Positions 1 to 8,205 of a stretch of 64,000 bases of DNA are shown here, one piece after another. The notes beneath the pieces were generated by a model. That model was not told the DNA's origin, searched no databases, and saw only the letters and a program-made list of their open reading frames with translations. Origin of the DNA: Rhodobacteraceae bacterium QY30 (GTDB lineage Bacteria; Pseudomonadota; Alphaproteobacteria; Rhodobacterales; Rhodobacteraceae); the NCBI GenBank assembly GCA_002356635.1, contig CP023455.1, positions 1-64,000 of the forward strand, read 5' to 3'. Both the position numbers and the translations under genes were made by a program. The stretch's first letter is position 1. Every line of letters starts with the position of its first letter.

Positions 1-8
1 GCCCCCGC

Positions 9-701
9 CTATACGCCCAGAAGCCGGTCGACCCGGTCCATCTGGGCTGCAAATTCATGGTCCTCCAGCCGATCGACGATCTGGCCGTTTTCCATCAGGA
101 AATGGATGTCGGCCAGTCCCTGCACGAAATGCGCGTTCTGTTCGATCAGAAGGATCGTGTGGCCAAGGTTCTTGATCTCGGCGATGGTGCGGGCGATCTG
201 CTGCACGATCACCGGGGCCAGCCCTTCGGTCGGTTCGTCCAGAAGCAGGATCGTAGCCCCGGTCCGCAGGATGCGGGCGATGGCCAGCATCTGCTGTTCG
301 CCCCCCGACAGTTCGGTGCCGCGGCTGTTCGCGCGTTCCTTGATGTTGGGAAACAGGCCGTAGATCCGTTCCAGGCTCATGCCGCCGGGGGCGACGACCG
401 GGGGCAGCATGAGGTTCTCGATCACGCTGAGCGACGGGAAGATCCCCCGATCTTCGGGGCAGATCGCGATGCCGCGCCGCGCGATGTGGTTCGGGCGCAG
501 GCGCAGGATGTTCACGCCTTCATGCAGGATTTCGCCTTCGGTCCGGTCCATCAGCCCCATGATCGACCGCATGGTCGTGGACTTGCCGGCGCCGTTGCGC
601 CCCAGAAGCGAGACGACCTTGCCCTGGGGAATGTCCATCGTCACGCCATGCAGCACATGGCTTTCGCCGTACCAGGCGTGCAGACCGCGAATTTCAAGCA
701 T
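9..701 (-). CDS. Liv-type ABC transporter ATPase (LivF-like)
   Basis: ATP-binding subunit of a branched-chain amino acid-type (HAAT) importer, acting on the cytoplasmic face of the inner membrane. The protein of about 230 residues has a Walker A motif GRNGAGKST, an ABC signature LSGGEQQML and Walker B ILLLDEPTEG, in the order usual for LivF. The ATG at 701 is preferred because the family N-terminus (MLEIRGLHAWYGE) begins there and the gene then overlaps the end of the upstream livG-like gene by 8 bp, as in translationally coupled liv operons. It is the most downstream visible gene of a leftward operon (binding protein, LivG, LivF). The two permease genes are not between them and may lie beyond the left edge. 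The substrate is unknown; many HAAT systems carry aromatic or other organic acids. Confidence 0.9.
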   Translation of the reverse strand: MLEIRGLHAWYGESHVLHGVTMDIPQGKVVSLLGRNGAGKSTTMRSIMGLMDRTEGEILHEGVNILRLRPNHIARRGIAICPEDRGIFPSLSVIENLMLPPVVAPGGMSLERIYGLFPNIKERANSRGTELSGGEQQMLAIARILRTGATILLLDEPTEGLAPVIVQQIARTIAEIKNLGHTILLIEQNAHFVQGLADIHFLMENGQIVDRLEDHEFAAQMDRVDRLLGV

Positions 702-1446
702 GATGCGCCCCCAGATAGGCCTCGATGACGCGCGGATCGGCTGACACATCGTCATAGGTGCCGCGGGCGATCACCTCGCCCCGGGCCAGAACAGTGACGC
801 GATCGCAAAGGCCGCGCACAACGGGCAGGTTGTGTTCCACCATCACCACCGTCCGGCCCACGGCCACCTTGCGGATCAGCTCGGTCACGCGGTCGATGTC
901 TTCACGGCCCATCCCGCTGGTGGGTTCGTCCAGAAGCAGCACCCGCGGTTCCAGCGCCAGGGTCGTGGCAATTTCCAGCGCCCGCTTGCGACCATAGGGC
1001 AGATCGCCCGCGCGCGTATCGGCCCAACGGCCAAGGTCCAGGTCTTCCAGAAGCGCCATCGCACGGGCGTTCAGGTCGCCAAGGGCGCGTTCATTGCGCC
1101 AGAAATCGAAATTCGTCCGCCGCTTCTGCTGCAAGGCAAACCGGACGTTGTTGAGTGCGGTGAACTCGGGGAAGATCGACGAGATCTGATAGGATCGCAC
1201 CAGCCCCATCCGCGCGATCCGGTCCATCGGCAGGGTCGAGATCAGCTCTCCGGCCATGTGGATCGTGCCCGAGGTCACCGGCAGGTTCCCCGTCAGAAGG
1301 TTGAAGAACGTCGTCTTGCCGGCGCCGTTCGGGCCGATCAAGGCGTGGATCTCGCCATCTGCCACGTCAAGGTCGACGCCATTGACCGCGTTGAAGCCGC
1401 CGAACCTTTTGATGACACCGCGGATTTCCAGGATATTTCCGGACAC
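694..1446 (-). CDS. Liv-type ABC transporter ATPase (LivG-like)
   Basis: Second ATPase of the same leftward HAAT importer. Walker A is GPNGAGKTT, the signature region is the LivG-style LPYGRKRALEIA, and Walker B is VLLLDEPTSGM; the C-terminus AYLGAHHA is typical of LivG. I place the start at a GTG (1446), preceded at good spacing by a purine-rich AAGGGGGG, which gives 250 residues, the normal LivG length. A longer reading from an ATG at 1479 would add an unrelated N-terminal tail. It lies 60-90 bp downstream of the binding-protein gene, separated from it by a strong hairpin (1506-1529), and overlaps the LivF-like gene. Confidence 0.88.
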   Translation of the reverse strand: MSGNILEIRGVIKRFGGFNAVNGVDLDVADGEIHALIGPNGAGKTTFFNLLTGNLPVTSGTIHMAGELISTLPMDRIARMGLVRSYQISSIFPEFTALNNVRFALQQKRRTNFDFWRNERALGDLNARAMALLEDLDLGRWADTRAGDLPYGRKRALEIATTLALEPRVLLLDEPTSGMGREDIDRVTELIRKVAVGRTVVMVEHNLPVVRGLCDRVTVLARGEVIARGTYDDVSADPRVIEAYLGAHHA

Positions 1447-1505
1447 CCATACCCCCCTTTTCCGGTGTGCAACTGCCACCGGTCTGTCATTTTGAAACGC
1501 AAGCG

Positions 1506-1529
1506 CAGGGCGGCGCGGGCGCCGCCCTG
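1506..1529 (-). terminator. Intra-operon hairpin after binding-protein gene
   Basis: Perfect inverted repeat with 11-bp arms (CAGGGCGGCGC and its complement) around GG, immediately after the stop of the periplasmic binding-protein gene and before livG. It has no long T-run, so it is more likely an attenuator or an mRNA 3'-end stabiliser that raises binding-protein output relative to the ATPases than a full stop. The second Liv locus has the same arrangement at 24372-24396. Confidence 0.6.
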
Positions 1530-1538
1530 AAGAACAGC

Positions 1539-2735
1539 TCAGCTTTTCTTGAGAAGCGGGCAGGTGCTTTCGCTTGCCGGGGGCGCGATCTTTTCGGCCG
1601 GAACGGTTCCCAGGATCTCCAGGTAGTCCCAGTCGCCCTTGCTTTCCGCAGGCGTCTTGGTGCGGTAGGGGAACACGTCGCGCATGACGAACCCGTCTTC
1701 GCGGATCGTTGCGGTCAGGCCAGAGGCCAGCTCCACCGGATTGGCGCGCATCCAGGCATTCACCTTGTCTGCGTCGGTGGTGTCGACGGCATCGACCGCA
1801 CGCAGGTAATGGCGGGTGAATTCATAGTGATAGGCGTTGGTGAAGGTGGGCGGACGGCCATAGCCTTCCTGGAACCTGCCCGCGAATTCGCGCGTCTTGT
1901 CGTTGTAGTCCCAGTAGAACAGGATCGAACCCGTGACGTTCTGCATCGTGTCAAGACCGGCCGAGCGGACGTCGGTGATGCCAAGGTAGAAGGGCGACAG
2001 CTTGGCTTCGACACCGAATTCCTGGGCCTGGCGCGCGATGGTGTTCTGCCAGGTTCCGAAGGTCGCCAGCGCGATGTTCTTGGCGCCCGAGGCCTGAGCC
2101 TGCAGCAGGAACGCCGAAAAATCGGTGGTTTCCGGCGAATGCTTGACCGTACCCACGACCTTGCCGCCAGCTTCTTCAATGGCCTTCGTGGCCTTTTCCT
2201 GAAGGTCGGTGCCGAAGGCGTAGTCCACGGTGATGAAGAACCAGGTGTCCGCGCCGGCTTCGACCTGCGGGACGACAACTGCACGGGCGAGCGCAGTGTT
2301 GTCCAGCAGCATCGTGGTCTGGTGCGGGCTGCACAGTTCGTTGATCAGCTTGGCATTGGACGCGCCCAGGAGCATCGTCACGTTCTTGTCGCGGACCAGA
2401 TCGCTGACTGCCAGCGCCACGGCCGAGTTGTCGACGTTGAGCAAGAGGTTGACGTTCTTGGTGTCCAGCCATTCCCGCGCGATGGCTAGGCCCGTGTCGG
2501 GCTTGCCGCCGTGGTCTGCCTGCAGAAGCACGATCGGTTCGCCGTTGACCTTGCCGCCGAATTCATCGATCGCCATCTGCGCTGCATGTGCCGCAGATTC
2601 ACCCGTCAACTCGGATGTGGCGCCGGTCATCGCCGCCAGATAGCCGATCACCACATCGGCCGAGGCCGGCGCGGACCAGGCCACCGAGAGCGCCAGCGTC
2701 GATGCGAACGCCGCCGTCTTGAGATTGGTCTTCAT
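1539..2735 (-). CDS. Periplasmic substrate-binding protein of Liv/HAAT importer
   Basis: Extracytoplasmic solute receptor, 398 residues, with an N-terminal signal peptide (MKTNLKTAAFASTLALSVAW, Ala-rich cleavage region near residue 26). The mature protein starts DVVIGYLAAMTG, the first strand of a type I periplasmic-binding fold of the branched-chain amino acid receptor family. The family is known to bind aliphatic or aromatic acids as well as amino acids, so the ligand cannot be assigned. It is the first gene of the leftward operon with the LivG/LivF-like genes. Its upstream region (2736-2861) carries a TGCATATGGTA box shared with the promoter at 27847. Confidence 0.9.
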   Translation of the reverse strand: MKTNLKTAAFASTLALSVAWSAPASADVVIGYLAAMTGATSELTGESAAHAAQMAIDEFGGKVNGEPIVLLQADHGGKPDTGLAIAREWLDTKNVNLLLNVDNSAVALAVSDLVRDKNVTMLLGASNAKLINELCSPHQTTMLLDNTALARAVVVPQVEAGADTWFFITVDYAFGTDLQEKATKAIEEAGGKVVGTVKHSPETTDFSAFLLQAQASGAKNIALATFGTWQNTIARQAQEFGVEAKLSPFYLGITDVRSAGLDTMQNVTGSILFYWDYNDKTREFAGRFQEGYGRPPTFTNAYHYEFTRHYLRAVDAVDTTDADKVNAWMRANPVELASGLTATIREDGFVMRDVFPYRTKTPAESKGDWDYLEILGTVPAEKIAPPASESTCPLLKKS

Positions 2736-2792
2736 TAATTCCCTCCCGTTTCACAGGCGGCGTCGGCCTCCCCGGCCGAACGATACGACGCC

Positions 2793-2809
2793 TGCATATG
2801 GTACGGTAG
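2793..2809. promoter_or_regulatory. TGCATATGGTA box upstream of binding-protein gene
   Basis: TGCATATGGTA followed by CGGTAG. The same 11-bp core plus a GTAG two bases later recurs at 27847-27863 in front of the SDR/kinase/ligase operon. The core resembles one half of the family A operators (ATGGTA). It is seen directly; the binding factor is unknown. Confidence 0.4.
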
Positions 2810-2861
2810 CGAATGTAAATGCACCTGACAAATGTTTTGTCTGGCGTCGGGCCCTGTAGGG

Positions 2862-3617
2862 TCAGATCTGGTCGATGGGCCGGATCACCACCTCGGCCAG
2901 GGCGACGCGTCGTGGCAGGGTGATCACATGGGTTACCAGGTCGGCAACATCTTCGGGCTGGAGGTATTCGACCTCGGCCAGCCGTTCGGCCAACCGCGCC
3001 CGGGCGACGGGATCGCCGTGGTCGAACAGGCTGGTGCTGACAGCCCCCGGTTCAATCACCGAAACCCGCAGGTTCCGGCGGGCAAATTCCTGGCGCAGCG
3101 ATTCCGAAAAGGCGGTGACGCCGAATTTTGTGGCATGGTAGACCGCCGCGCCCGCGCTGGCCGTGCGCCCGGCGATCGAGCTGATGTTGACCAGATCCGT
3201 CACCCCCCGCCCCGATCCGGCGGCAGCCACCAGATGCGGCAACGCCGCCTTGCTGATCGCCATCAGCGCGGTCAGGTTCAGGTCGACCATCTGCCGCCAT
3301 TCGTCGAAGGGCCGTTTCAGCGAACTGCCGTTCAGCATGACGCCCGCAGCGTTCACAACGATGTCCAGCCGGCCCAAGGCCGCGACGGCATCGGCCACGA
3401 CCTGTCCGGGCGCGGCCACCTCGGTAATATCGGCGGCCAGCACCACGGCCCGCCCCCCTGCCCCGGTGATCTGCGCGGCAACCTCGGCCAGGCGGGCCGC
3501 ATTGCGACCCACCAGCGCCACGGCGGCCCCTTCGGCCGCCAGCGCCCGCGCGGTCGCCGCGCCGATCCCGCTGGAGGCGCCGGTGACCAGCGCCCCGCAC
3601 CCGTTCAGTCGCGTCAT
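2862..3617 (-). CDS. Short-chain dehydrogenase/reductase
   Basis: Classical SDR, 251 residues. The nucleotide-binding motif TGASSGIG sits near residue 13, NAAG near residue 88 and the catalytic Ser...YxxxK set is present (NISS, then YHATK). It probably oxidises or reduces a hydroxy/keto-acyl group using NAD(P); the substrate is not evident. The gene begins 2 bp downstream of the end of the dehydratase alpha-subunit gene (3620-4978), so it appears to be the third gene of a leftward operon beta-alpha-SDR. That context suggests it acts on the same CoA-ester pathway as the dehydratase pair. Confidence 0.88.
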   Translation of the reverse strand: MTRLNGCGALVTGASSGIGAATARALAAEGAAVALVGRNAARLAEVAAQITGAGGRAVVLAADITEVAAPGQVVADAVAALGRLDIVVNAAGVMLNGSSLKRPFDEWRQMVDLNLTALMAISKAALPHLVAAAGSGRGVTDLVNISSIAGRTASAGAAVYHATKFGVTAFSESLRQEFARRNLRVSVIEPGAVSTSLFDHGDPVARARLAERLAEVEYLQPEDVADLVTHVITLPRRVALAEVVIRPIDQI

Positions 3618-3619
3618 TC

Positions 3620-4978
3620 TCAGGCCGCGCGTTTCTGGGCGTCCAGCGCCTCGATCATGGCTTCCAGACGGACGTTCAGCAGTTCGTCCTTGTAGAAGGA
3701 TTCATCCGCCACGTCGCCTTCGAAGAACAGCGATTGCCGCCCGTGCTTCTTGGCCGAATTGGCGATCAGGAACTGCGAATTGGTCATGCCCCGGCAGGTG
3801 CGGGCGGCGTGCATCACCATGCCGTGGATGCCGAATTTATCGCAGATCTTCTCGATCTCGCCGATCATGATCGGCGCGCCGTGGTTGTTGGGGCAGATCA
3901 GGTAGTTCTGCGCCATGCCCAGCACCGGATCCTTCAGGTCGATCAGCTGCGGTTCCTGCCAGAACGACATGTGGGTGTAGCGCCCCGCCACGACGCAGGC
4001 ATTGACGGCGGCGAACTTGTCGGCCAGCCAGCCGACCTTGTTCCAGTTCATCATGCCGTCGAAGAACAGGCGGTACTTTTCATCCTTCACCGCGCCTTCG
4101 CCATTGGCGATCCGTTCCTTCACCTCGGCCAGGACGCCTTCGAAATAGGTGACGATGTTCTGGTCGCCCGGCAGGAAGTTCACCGGCGCGATCGACACGA
4201 TCCAGTCGAAGAAGCTGGCGGGCGACGGGGTGGCGGTGCACAGGTCCATCGCCTCAAGCCGCAGTTCGGCCGCTTTCTTCACGAAGCCCATGGTTTCGGA
4301 CAGGCGATCGAAGTCGTATTTGCGCCCCGTGTGTTCTTCCATGAAGCGGGTCATGGCGACCAGCTGATCGGCGACATAGCGCGATCGTTCCAGCCATTCC
4401 TCGCCCTGCATGTAGCCGGCATCCTGCCGGCCGCCCCACAGAAGCGGGATCTGGATGGTGAACATCGGAACCTTCTTGCCGAAGACCCGATAGGTGATGT
4501 CATCCCACTGCTGGCCGGAACTGCAATAGGGATAGGCGTTGATGATCATGTCGGGCGGCGGCAGCTTCAGCATCGTTTCGATGCGCGGGTCGTCGGGGTG
4601 CAGGTCCGAAGTGCCGGCCTTCACCTTGTCCAGTTCGATCAGCATCTGGCCGATGTGGGTGCGGGCATAGGAACACAATTCGCGGTCATAGCCCTTCTGT
4701 TCGCCGCGTTCCTGCGCCGTCACTTCGCGATGCTTGGCCGACAGCATCGCCGACCAGGCTTCGCCATGAACCCAGGCCACGTCATGCGAATGGAAGAACG
4801 GCGGAATGTAGGTGCCGTTGTACCAGACGACCTTCTTGCCCTGTTCCTTGGCGGCGAACAGGTTTTCCCAGTAGTCGTTGACCAGCTTGCCGCCGAAACG
4901 GGTGCTTTTCAGCCGGTTGGCGCGTTCGCCGTTGCCGAACACCGGGCTTGCGGCGGATCTTTCCATGACAGTCTGCAT
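3620..4978 (-). CDS. 2-hydroxyacyl-CoA dehydratase/benzoyl-CoA reductase family alpha-type subunit, pair 1
   Basis: 452-residue member of the HgdA/FldB/BcrB family, whose heterodimers hold [4Fe-4S] clusters and receive one low-potential electron from an ATP-hydrolysing activator. Visible cysteines in family positions are C102 (ELCSYARTH), C152 (YCSSGQQWD) and C395 (ARTCRG). The conserved NWNKVGWLA and GDVADESFYKDELL segments are also shared with the alpha subunits at 19455 and 42546. It follows its beta partner by 18 bp. Dehydratase versus ring-reductase function cannot be decided from sequence, but the presence of only one activator gene in the window favours the dehydratase type. Oxygen sensitivity of this chemistry is known for the family. 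Confidence 0.88.
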   Translation of the reverse strand: MQTVMERSAASPVFGNGERANRLKSTRFGGKLVNDYWENLFAAKEQGKKVVWYNGTYIPPFFHSHDVAWVHGEAWSAMLSAKHREVTAQERGEQKGYDRELCSYARTHIGQMLIELDKVKAGTSDLHPDDPRIETMLKLPPPDMIINAYPYCSSGQQWDDITYRVFGKKVPMFTIQIPLLWGGRQDAGYMQGEEWLERSRYVADQLVAMTRFMEEHTGRKYDFDRLSETMGFVKKAAELRLEAMDLCTATPSPASFFDWIVSIAPVNFLPGDQNIVTYFEGVLAEVKERIANGEGAVKDEKYRLFFDGMMNWNKVGWLADKFAAVNACVVAGRYTHMSFWQEPQLIDLKDPVLGMAQNYLICPNNHGAPIMIGEIEKICDKFGIHGMVMHAARTCRGMTNSQFLIANSAKKHGRQSLFFEGDVADESFYKDELLNVRLEAMIEALDAQKRAA

Positions 4979-4996
4979 CCGACTCTCCTGTTAGGC

Positions 4997-6145
4997 TCAG
5001 GCCGCGGCCTTGCGCCGGGCGATTTCGATGAAGGTCTCGACGCGGGTCTTCAGCGCCTCAAGCGGCATTTCCTCGTGTTCGGTTTCGATCAGCAGGTGCG
5101 GGATGCCGTGGCGATCGAAGGCCTCCTTGATTTCAGGGTAGAAATACATGTGCGGTTCGCAGAACTTGGCCATCAGGACGACCAGCCCCTGCGCGCCCGA
5201 ACGGTCCACGGCCTTCAGCAGGTAGTCTTCCCAATCCATGCCCTTGATCGCACGCGTCGGGCAGGGAACCTTGTGGTTGCGGTCGATGTACCAGTGCGAC
5301 AGTGCCTCGACCGGATCGCCGGTTTCGGCCACGTCGGCATGGATGAAGCGGAAGCCGTGGTAGAGATCGTCATCGACCACCAGCCCGCCGCAGTCCTCGA
5401 CCAGATCCAGCACCTCGGGGCGCGGTGCGTGGCACAGGTGGCCCGACAGGAACACCCGCACCGGATTGCCGCGCACGCCGCTTTGGTCGATCGTCGCCAG
5501 AAGCTGTTCCAGAAGCGTGGTATGTTCGGCCTTGTCCATCACCATCGACGACTTGACCACCATCTGCATCTGCCGCCCCGTCAGCACCACCTTCCCCGCG
5601 CGGCGCAGGTCGTAAAGCTGGCGGATCAGCGCGCGGTTGCGATTGAAGGCCCGGATCGAATCGCGCACCGCGTCGGGCGGCAGGGGCGCGCCCGTCAGCG
5701 CCTCAAGCTCTCGCCACAACTGGGTGAAGGTGCCCTGCGTCTGGGTCATTGCCCAATCGGCATCCAGCACCGAACACAGTTGGTTGAACAGGATCGGCAG
5801 GCCCGGCACTTCGGCGCGGATCACGTCGGCCGTGCCCAGAAGCTGCACGCAGTGATCGCCGAACAGGATCGCATCCAGCACCGCGAATTCGCCGCGCAGC
5901 GCCTGGTCGATGATTGACCGGTTGTAGCCACAATAGAAGCTGAACACCTGGCTTTGCCCCACGGTGATCGGCACGTCATCCTGTTGCAGGATCACCGGAA
6001 GGGCACCGGCGGCATGGGCCAGTTCGCCGGGGAAGTGCATCGGGAACAGCCCGATCACCCGGCGCCCCGTGCGCGCTTTCCAGTCGCGGGCATAGGTCAG
6101 CGGATCGGCCGCAACCCGTGCGAACTGCTGCAAGATGCCGTCCAT
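4997..6145 (-). CDS. 2-hydroxyacyl-CoA dehydratase/benzoyl-CoA reductase family beta-type subunit, pair 1
   Basis: 382-residue HgdB/FldC/BcrC-like subunit. Family landmarks are FPMHFPGELAHAAGALP near residue 34, C72 in FYCGYNRS, C99 in FGDHCVQLLG, SGHLCHAP (C238) and MAKFCEPHMY (C329). The same blocks occur in the beta subunits at 18270 and 41340. It is the first gene of the leftward beta-alpha-SDR operon, and a near-perfect dyad operator lies 32 bp upstream of its start codon. The pair has no activator of its own nearby and would have to use the one encoded at 20823. Confidence 0.88.
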   Translation of the reverse strand: MDGILQQFARVAADPLTYARDWKARTGRRVIGLFPMHFPGELAHAAGALPVILQQDDVPITVGQSQVFSFYCGYNRSIIDQALRGEFAVLDAILFGDHCVQLLGTADVIRAEVPGLPILFNQLCSVLDADWAMTQTQGTFTQLWRELEALTGAPLPPDAVRDSIRAFNRNRALIRQLYDLRRAGKVVLTGRQMQMVVKSSMVMDKAEHTTLLEQLLATIDQSGVRGNPVRVFLSGHLCHAPRPEVLDLVEDCGGLVVDDDLYHGFRFIHADVAETGDPVEALSHWYIDRNHKVPCPTRAIKGMDWEDYLLKAVDRSGAQGLVVLMAKFCEPHMYFYPEIKEAFDRHGIPHLLIETEHEEMPLEALKTRVETFIEIARRKAAA

Positions 6146-6176
6146 GCGATTCCCCTCCGGTCGATTGGGAATGATA

Positions 6177-6197
6177 GTAGTAAGTATAACTTACTAC
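6177..6197. promoter_or_regulatory. Family A operator, dyad upstream of dehydratase pair 1
   Basis: Perfect inverted repeat: GTAGTAAGT, spacer ATA, ACTTACTAC. It lies 32 bp upstream of the beta-subunit start codon, where a TetR-type repressor would block transcription. Closely related dyads with the same 9+3+9 geometry lie at 8138, 22854 and 34903. Confidence 0.75.
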
Positions 6198-6372
6198 GTC
6201 AACGAGGAAAGTCCAGGGGCTGTCTGGAAGGGGTTCAGGGTCGGGTGTCAAAAACACCAATGTTATCAAGCGAGCATTATGTGTGGACGAGATCAGGCGC
6301 ACACCAAAGCATGTCTCTGGAACGCATGGTGAGTCTGTATCATCGACCGACTCCGCGCCACGAAAACGGAAA

Positions 6373-6397
6373 GGCCCGGCGGACCTGTCGCCGGGCC
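6373..6397 (-). terminator. Terminator of acyl-CoA ligase gene
   Basis: GC-rich hairpin with perfect 9-bp arms (GGCCCGGCG / CGCCGGGCC) followed on the minus strand by CTTTCCGTTTTC. It lies 26 bp after the stop codon of the leftward ligase gene. The rest of 6146-6422 holds the operator at 6177 and no convincing gene. Confidence 0.7.
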
Positions 6398-6422
6398 GAT
6401 GTCGATGTTCTGGAAGATGCGA

Positions 6423-8078
6423 TCAGGCGATGGCGGAATTGCGTGCCGGACGAACCCAGTCGGCCGCGGTCAGCTTGCCGTCGTTGATCATGTCCAGAAG
6501 AACGTTCTTCTGGATCTTGCCGGTCGGCGTCATCGGGTAGCTTTCGACGAAATACCACCGCTCGGGCGTCTTTTGCGGAGACAGGTTCTGCCGGCAATAG
6601 GCGAACAGCTCATCGGGCGTCGGGGCATCCGCCTTGTCCTTGGGCTGGATCACCGCGGCGACGATTTCGCCCCAGGTCTCGTCCTCAAGGCCCAGGACGG
6701 CCACCTGTCCGACCTTCGGATGATCGAACAGAACCTCTTCGATTTCCTTCGGATACAGATTCATGCCACCGCGGATGATCATTTCCTTCATCCGCCCGGC
6801 GATGCGGAAGTAGCCGTTTTCATCCATCGTGCACAGATCGCCGGTGCGCAGCCAGCCGTCCTCGGTCACGGTGGCGGCCGTGGCGACGGGTTGGCCGTAG
6901 TAACCCAGCATGGTGTTGAAGCCGCGCACCCACAATTCGCCCACCGTCCCCACCGGCACGGTTTCCAGCGTGTCCATCGCGACGATCTTCACCTCGACAT
7001 GCGGGATCGGGCGGCCGATGGTTTCGGACTGCAACTCCACCGGGTCGGTGGTCAGCGTTTCGATGAAGGGGCCGTTGCTTTCGGTCTGGCCGAACATGAT
7101 GGCGAATTCGACGCCGAATTCCTTCTTCGCCCGATGGACCAGCGCGGCCGGAACCGCCGCCGCGCCCGACAGGATGGAATTGAAGCTGGAAACGTCGCGC
7201 GTCTTCATGTCCGGGTGATTGAGCAGCGCGAGGATCATCGTCGGCACGATCAGCGAACAGCTGACCTTTTCGGATTCGAGCAGTTCAAGGAACAGCGCCG
7301 GATCGAATTGCTGCATCAGCACGAAAGTGCCGTGGCGGCTGAAGGTGCCGATTTCCGAAACGATGCCCCCGCCGATATGGAACATCGGCATCGAGTTGAG
7401 CCAGACGCCGCCTTTCGGGAAATCGGCGCGTTCGACGATCAGGCGCGCGGCATTGATGACGCCGCGATGGTGCAGGCAGGCGCCCTTCGGGAATCCGGTG
7501 GTCCCCGAGGTATACTGGATCTGCATCATGTCGCCGGGGTTCTGGCGCGGCAGGTCTTGCGCCGGGTCGCCCTTGGCCTTCAGCGCCTCGATGTCGGTGG
7601 TGCAGATCGCTTCGGTCAGGTGCGGGATCTTCACCAGCAGGTCTTCGACCAGCGGTCGCAGAGCCTTCCCGCGCGAGGTTTCGGCAAAGACGATGCCCCG
7701 GGATTCGGAACTGCGCAGGATGAATTCCAGTTCGCGTTCGGTATAGGCCGGGTTGATCGGAACGATGATGATGCCGGCAAAGCACATGGCATGCTGGAAC
7801 AGCACCCATTCCGGGGTTTCGGGCGCCAGCATGCCGACCTTGTCGCCCGGCTGGAAGTGCCGCAGCAGTCCGCGCGCCATCGCCTGCGCTTCATCGACAA
7901 GCTGCTTGTAGGTCCAGCGGCGCCGCAGCTTCGGATCCGCGACGCCCTCGACCAGCGCCAGCCGGTCGGGGAAGTCCTTGGCGTTCCATAACATCAGTTC
8001 GGGAACGGTCATGTCCCACAGCGGCTCGGCGGCCTCTGCCGGGAAATAGGACATGGTGAATTTTTCAGGCTGGCTCAT
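6423..8078 (-). CDS. AMP-forming acyl-CoA ligase (ligase 1)
   Basis: 551-residue ANL-superfamily enzyme that would activate a carboxylic acid with ATP and CoA. The P-loop YTSGTTGFPKGA, the FGQTESNG adenylate motif, the hinge GWLRTGDL and the C-terminal catalytic-lysine region PTGKIQK are all intact. It is closely similar throughout to the ligase at 30663 (for example shared MNLYPKEIE and SPQKTPERW blocks), so the two are likely paralogues with related substrates. The first codons lie 60-80 bp downstream of the family A operator at 8138. It is probably transcribed alone, with a terminator after the gene. Confidence 0.9.
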   Translation of the reverse strand: MSQPEKFTMSYFPAEAAEPLWDMTVPELMLWNAKDFPDRLALVEGVADPKLRRRWTYKQLVDEAQAMARGLLRHFQPGDKVGMLAPETPEWVLFQHAMCFAGIIIVPINPAYTERELEFILRSSESRGIVFAETSRGKALRPLVEDLLVKIPHLTEAICTTDIEALKAKGDPAQDLPRQNPGDMMQIQYTSGTTGFPKGACLHHRGVINAARLIVERADFPKGGVWLNSMPMFHIGGGIVSEIGTFSRHGTFVLMQQFDPALFLELLESEKVSCSLIVPTMILALLNHPDMKTRDVSSFNSILSGAAAVPAALVHRAKKEFGVEFAIMFGQTESNGPFIETLTTDPVELQSETIGRPIPHVEVKIVAMDTLETVPVGTVGELWVRGFNTMLGYYGQPVATAATVTEDGWLRTGDLCTMDENGYFRIAGRMKEMIIRGGMNLYPKEIEEVLFDHPKVGQVAVLGLEDETWGEIVAAVIQPKDKADAPTPDELFAYCRQNLSPQKTPERWYFVESYPMTPTGKIQKNVLLDMINDGKLTAADWVRPARNSAIA

Positions 8079-8137
8079 CTGCGATTCTCCCCATGGCGAT
8101 CCACAGGCTCCTCTCCTGCGGACTCAACCTCTCGAAC

Positions 8138-8158
8138 ATGGTAAGTGGAACTTACCAT
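8138..8158. promoter_or_regulatory. Family A operator upstream of ligase 1
   Basis: Perfect dyad: ATGGTAAGT, spacer GGA, ACTTACCAT. It lies 60 bp upstream of the ligase start codon and just downstream of the SDR gene that ends at 8206. Best match to the family A consensus in the window. Confidence 0.75.
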
Positions 8159-8205
8159 ACACTGCAATATTTTTATCGCCCCGACCTTCCAGCCAGGGCG
8201 CCCGC

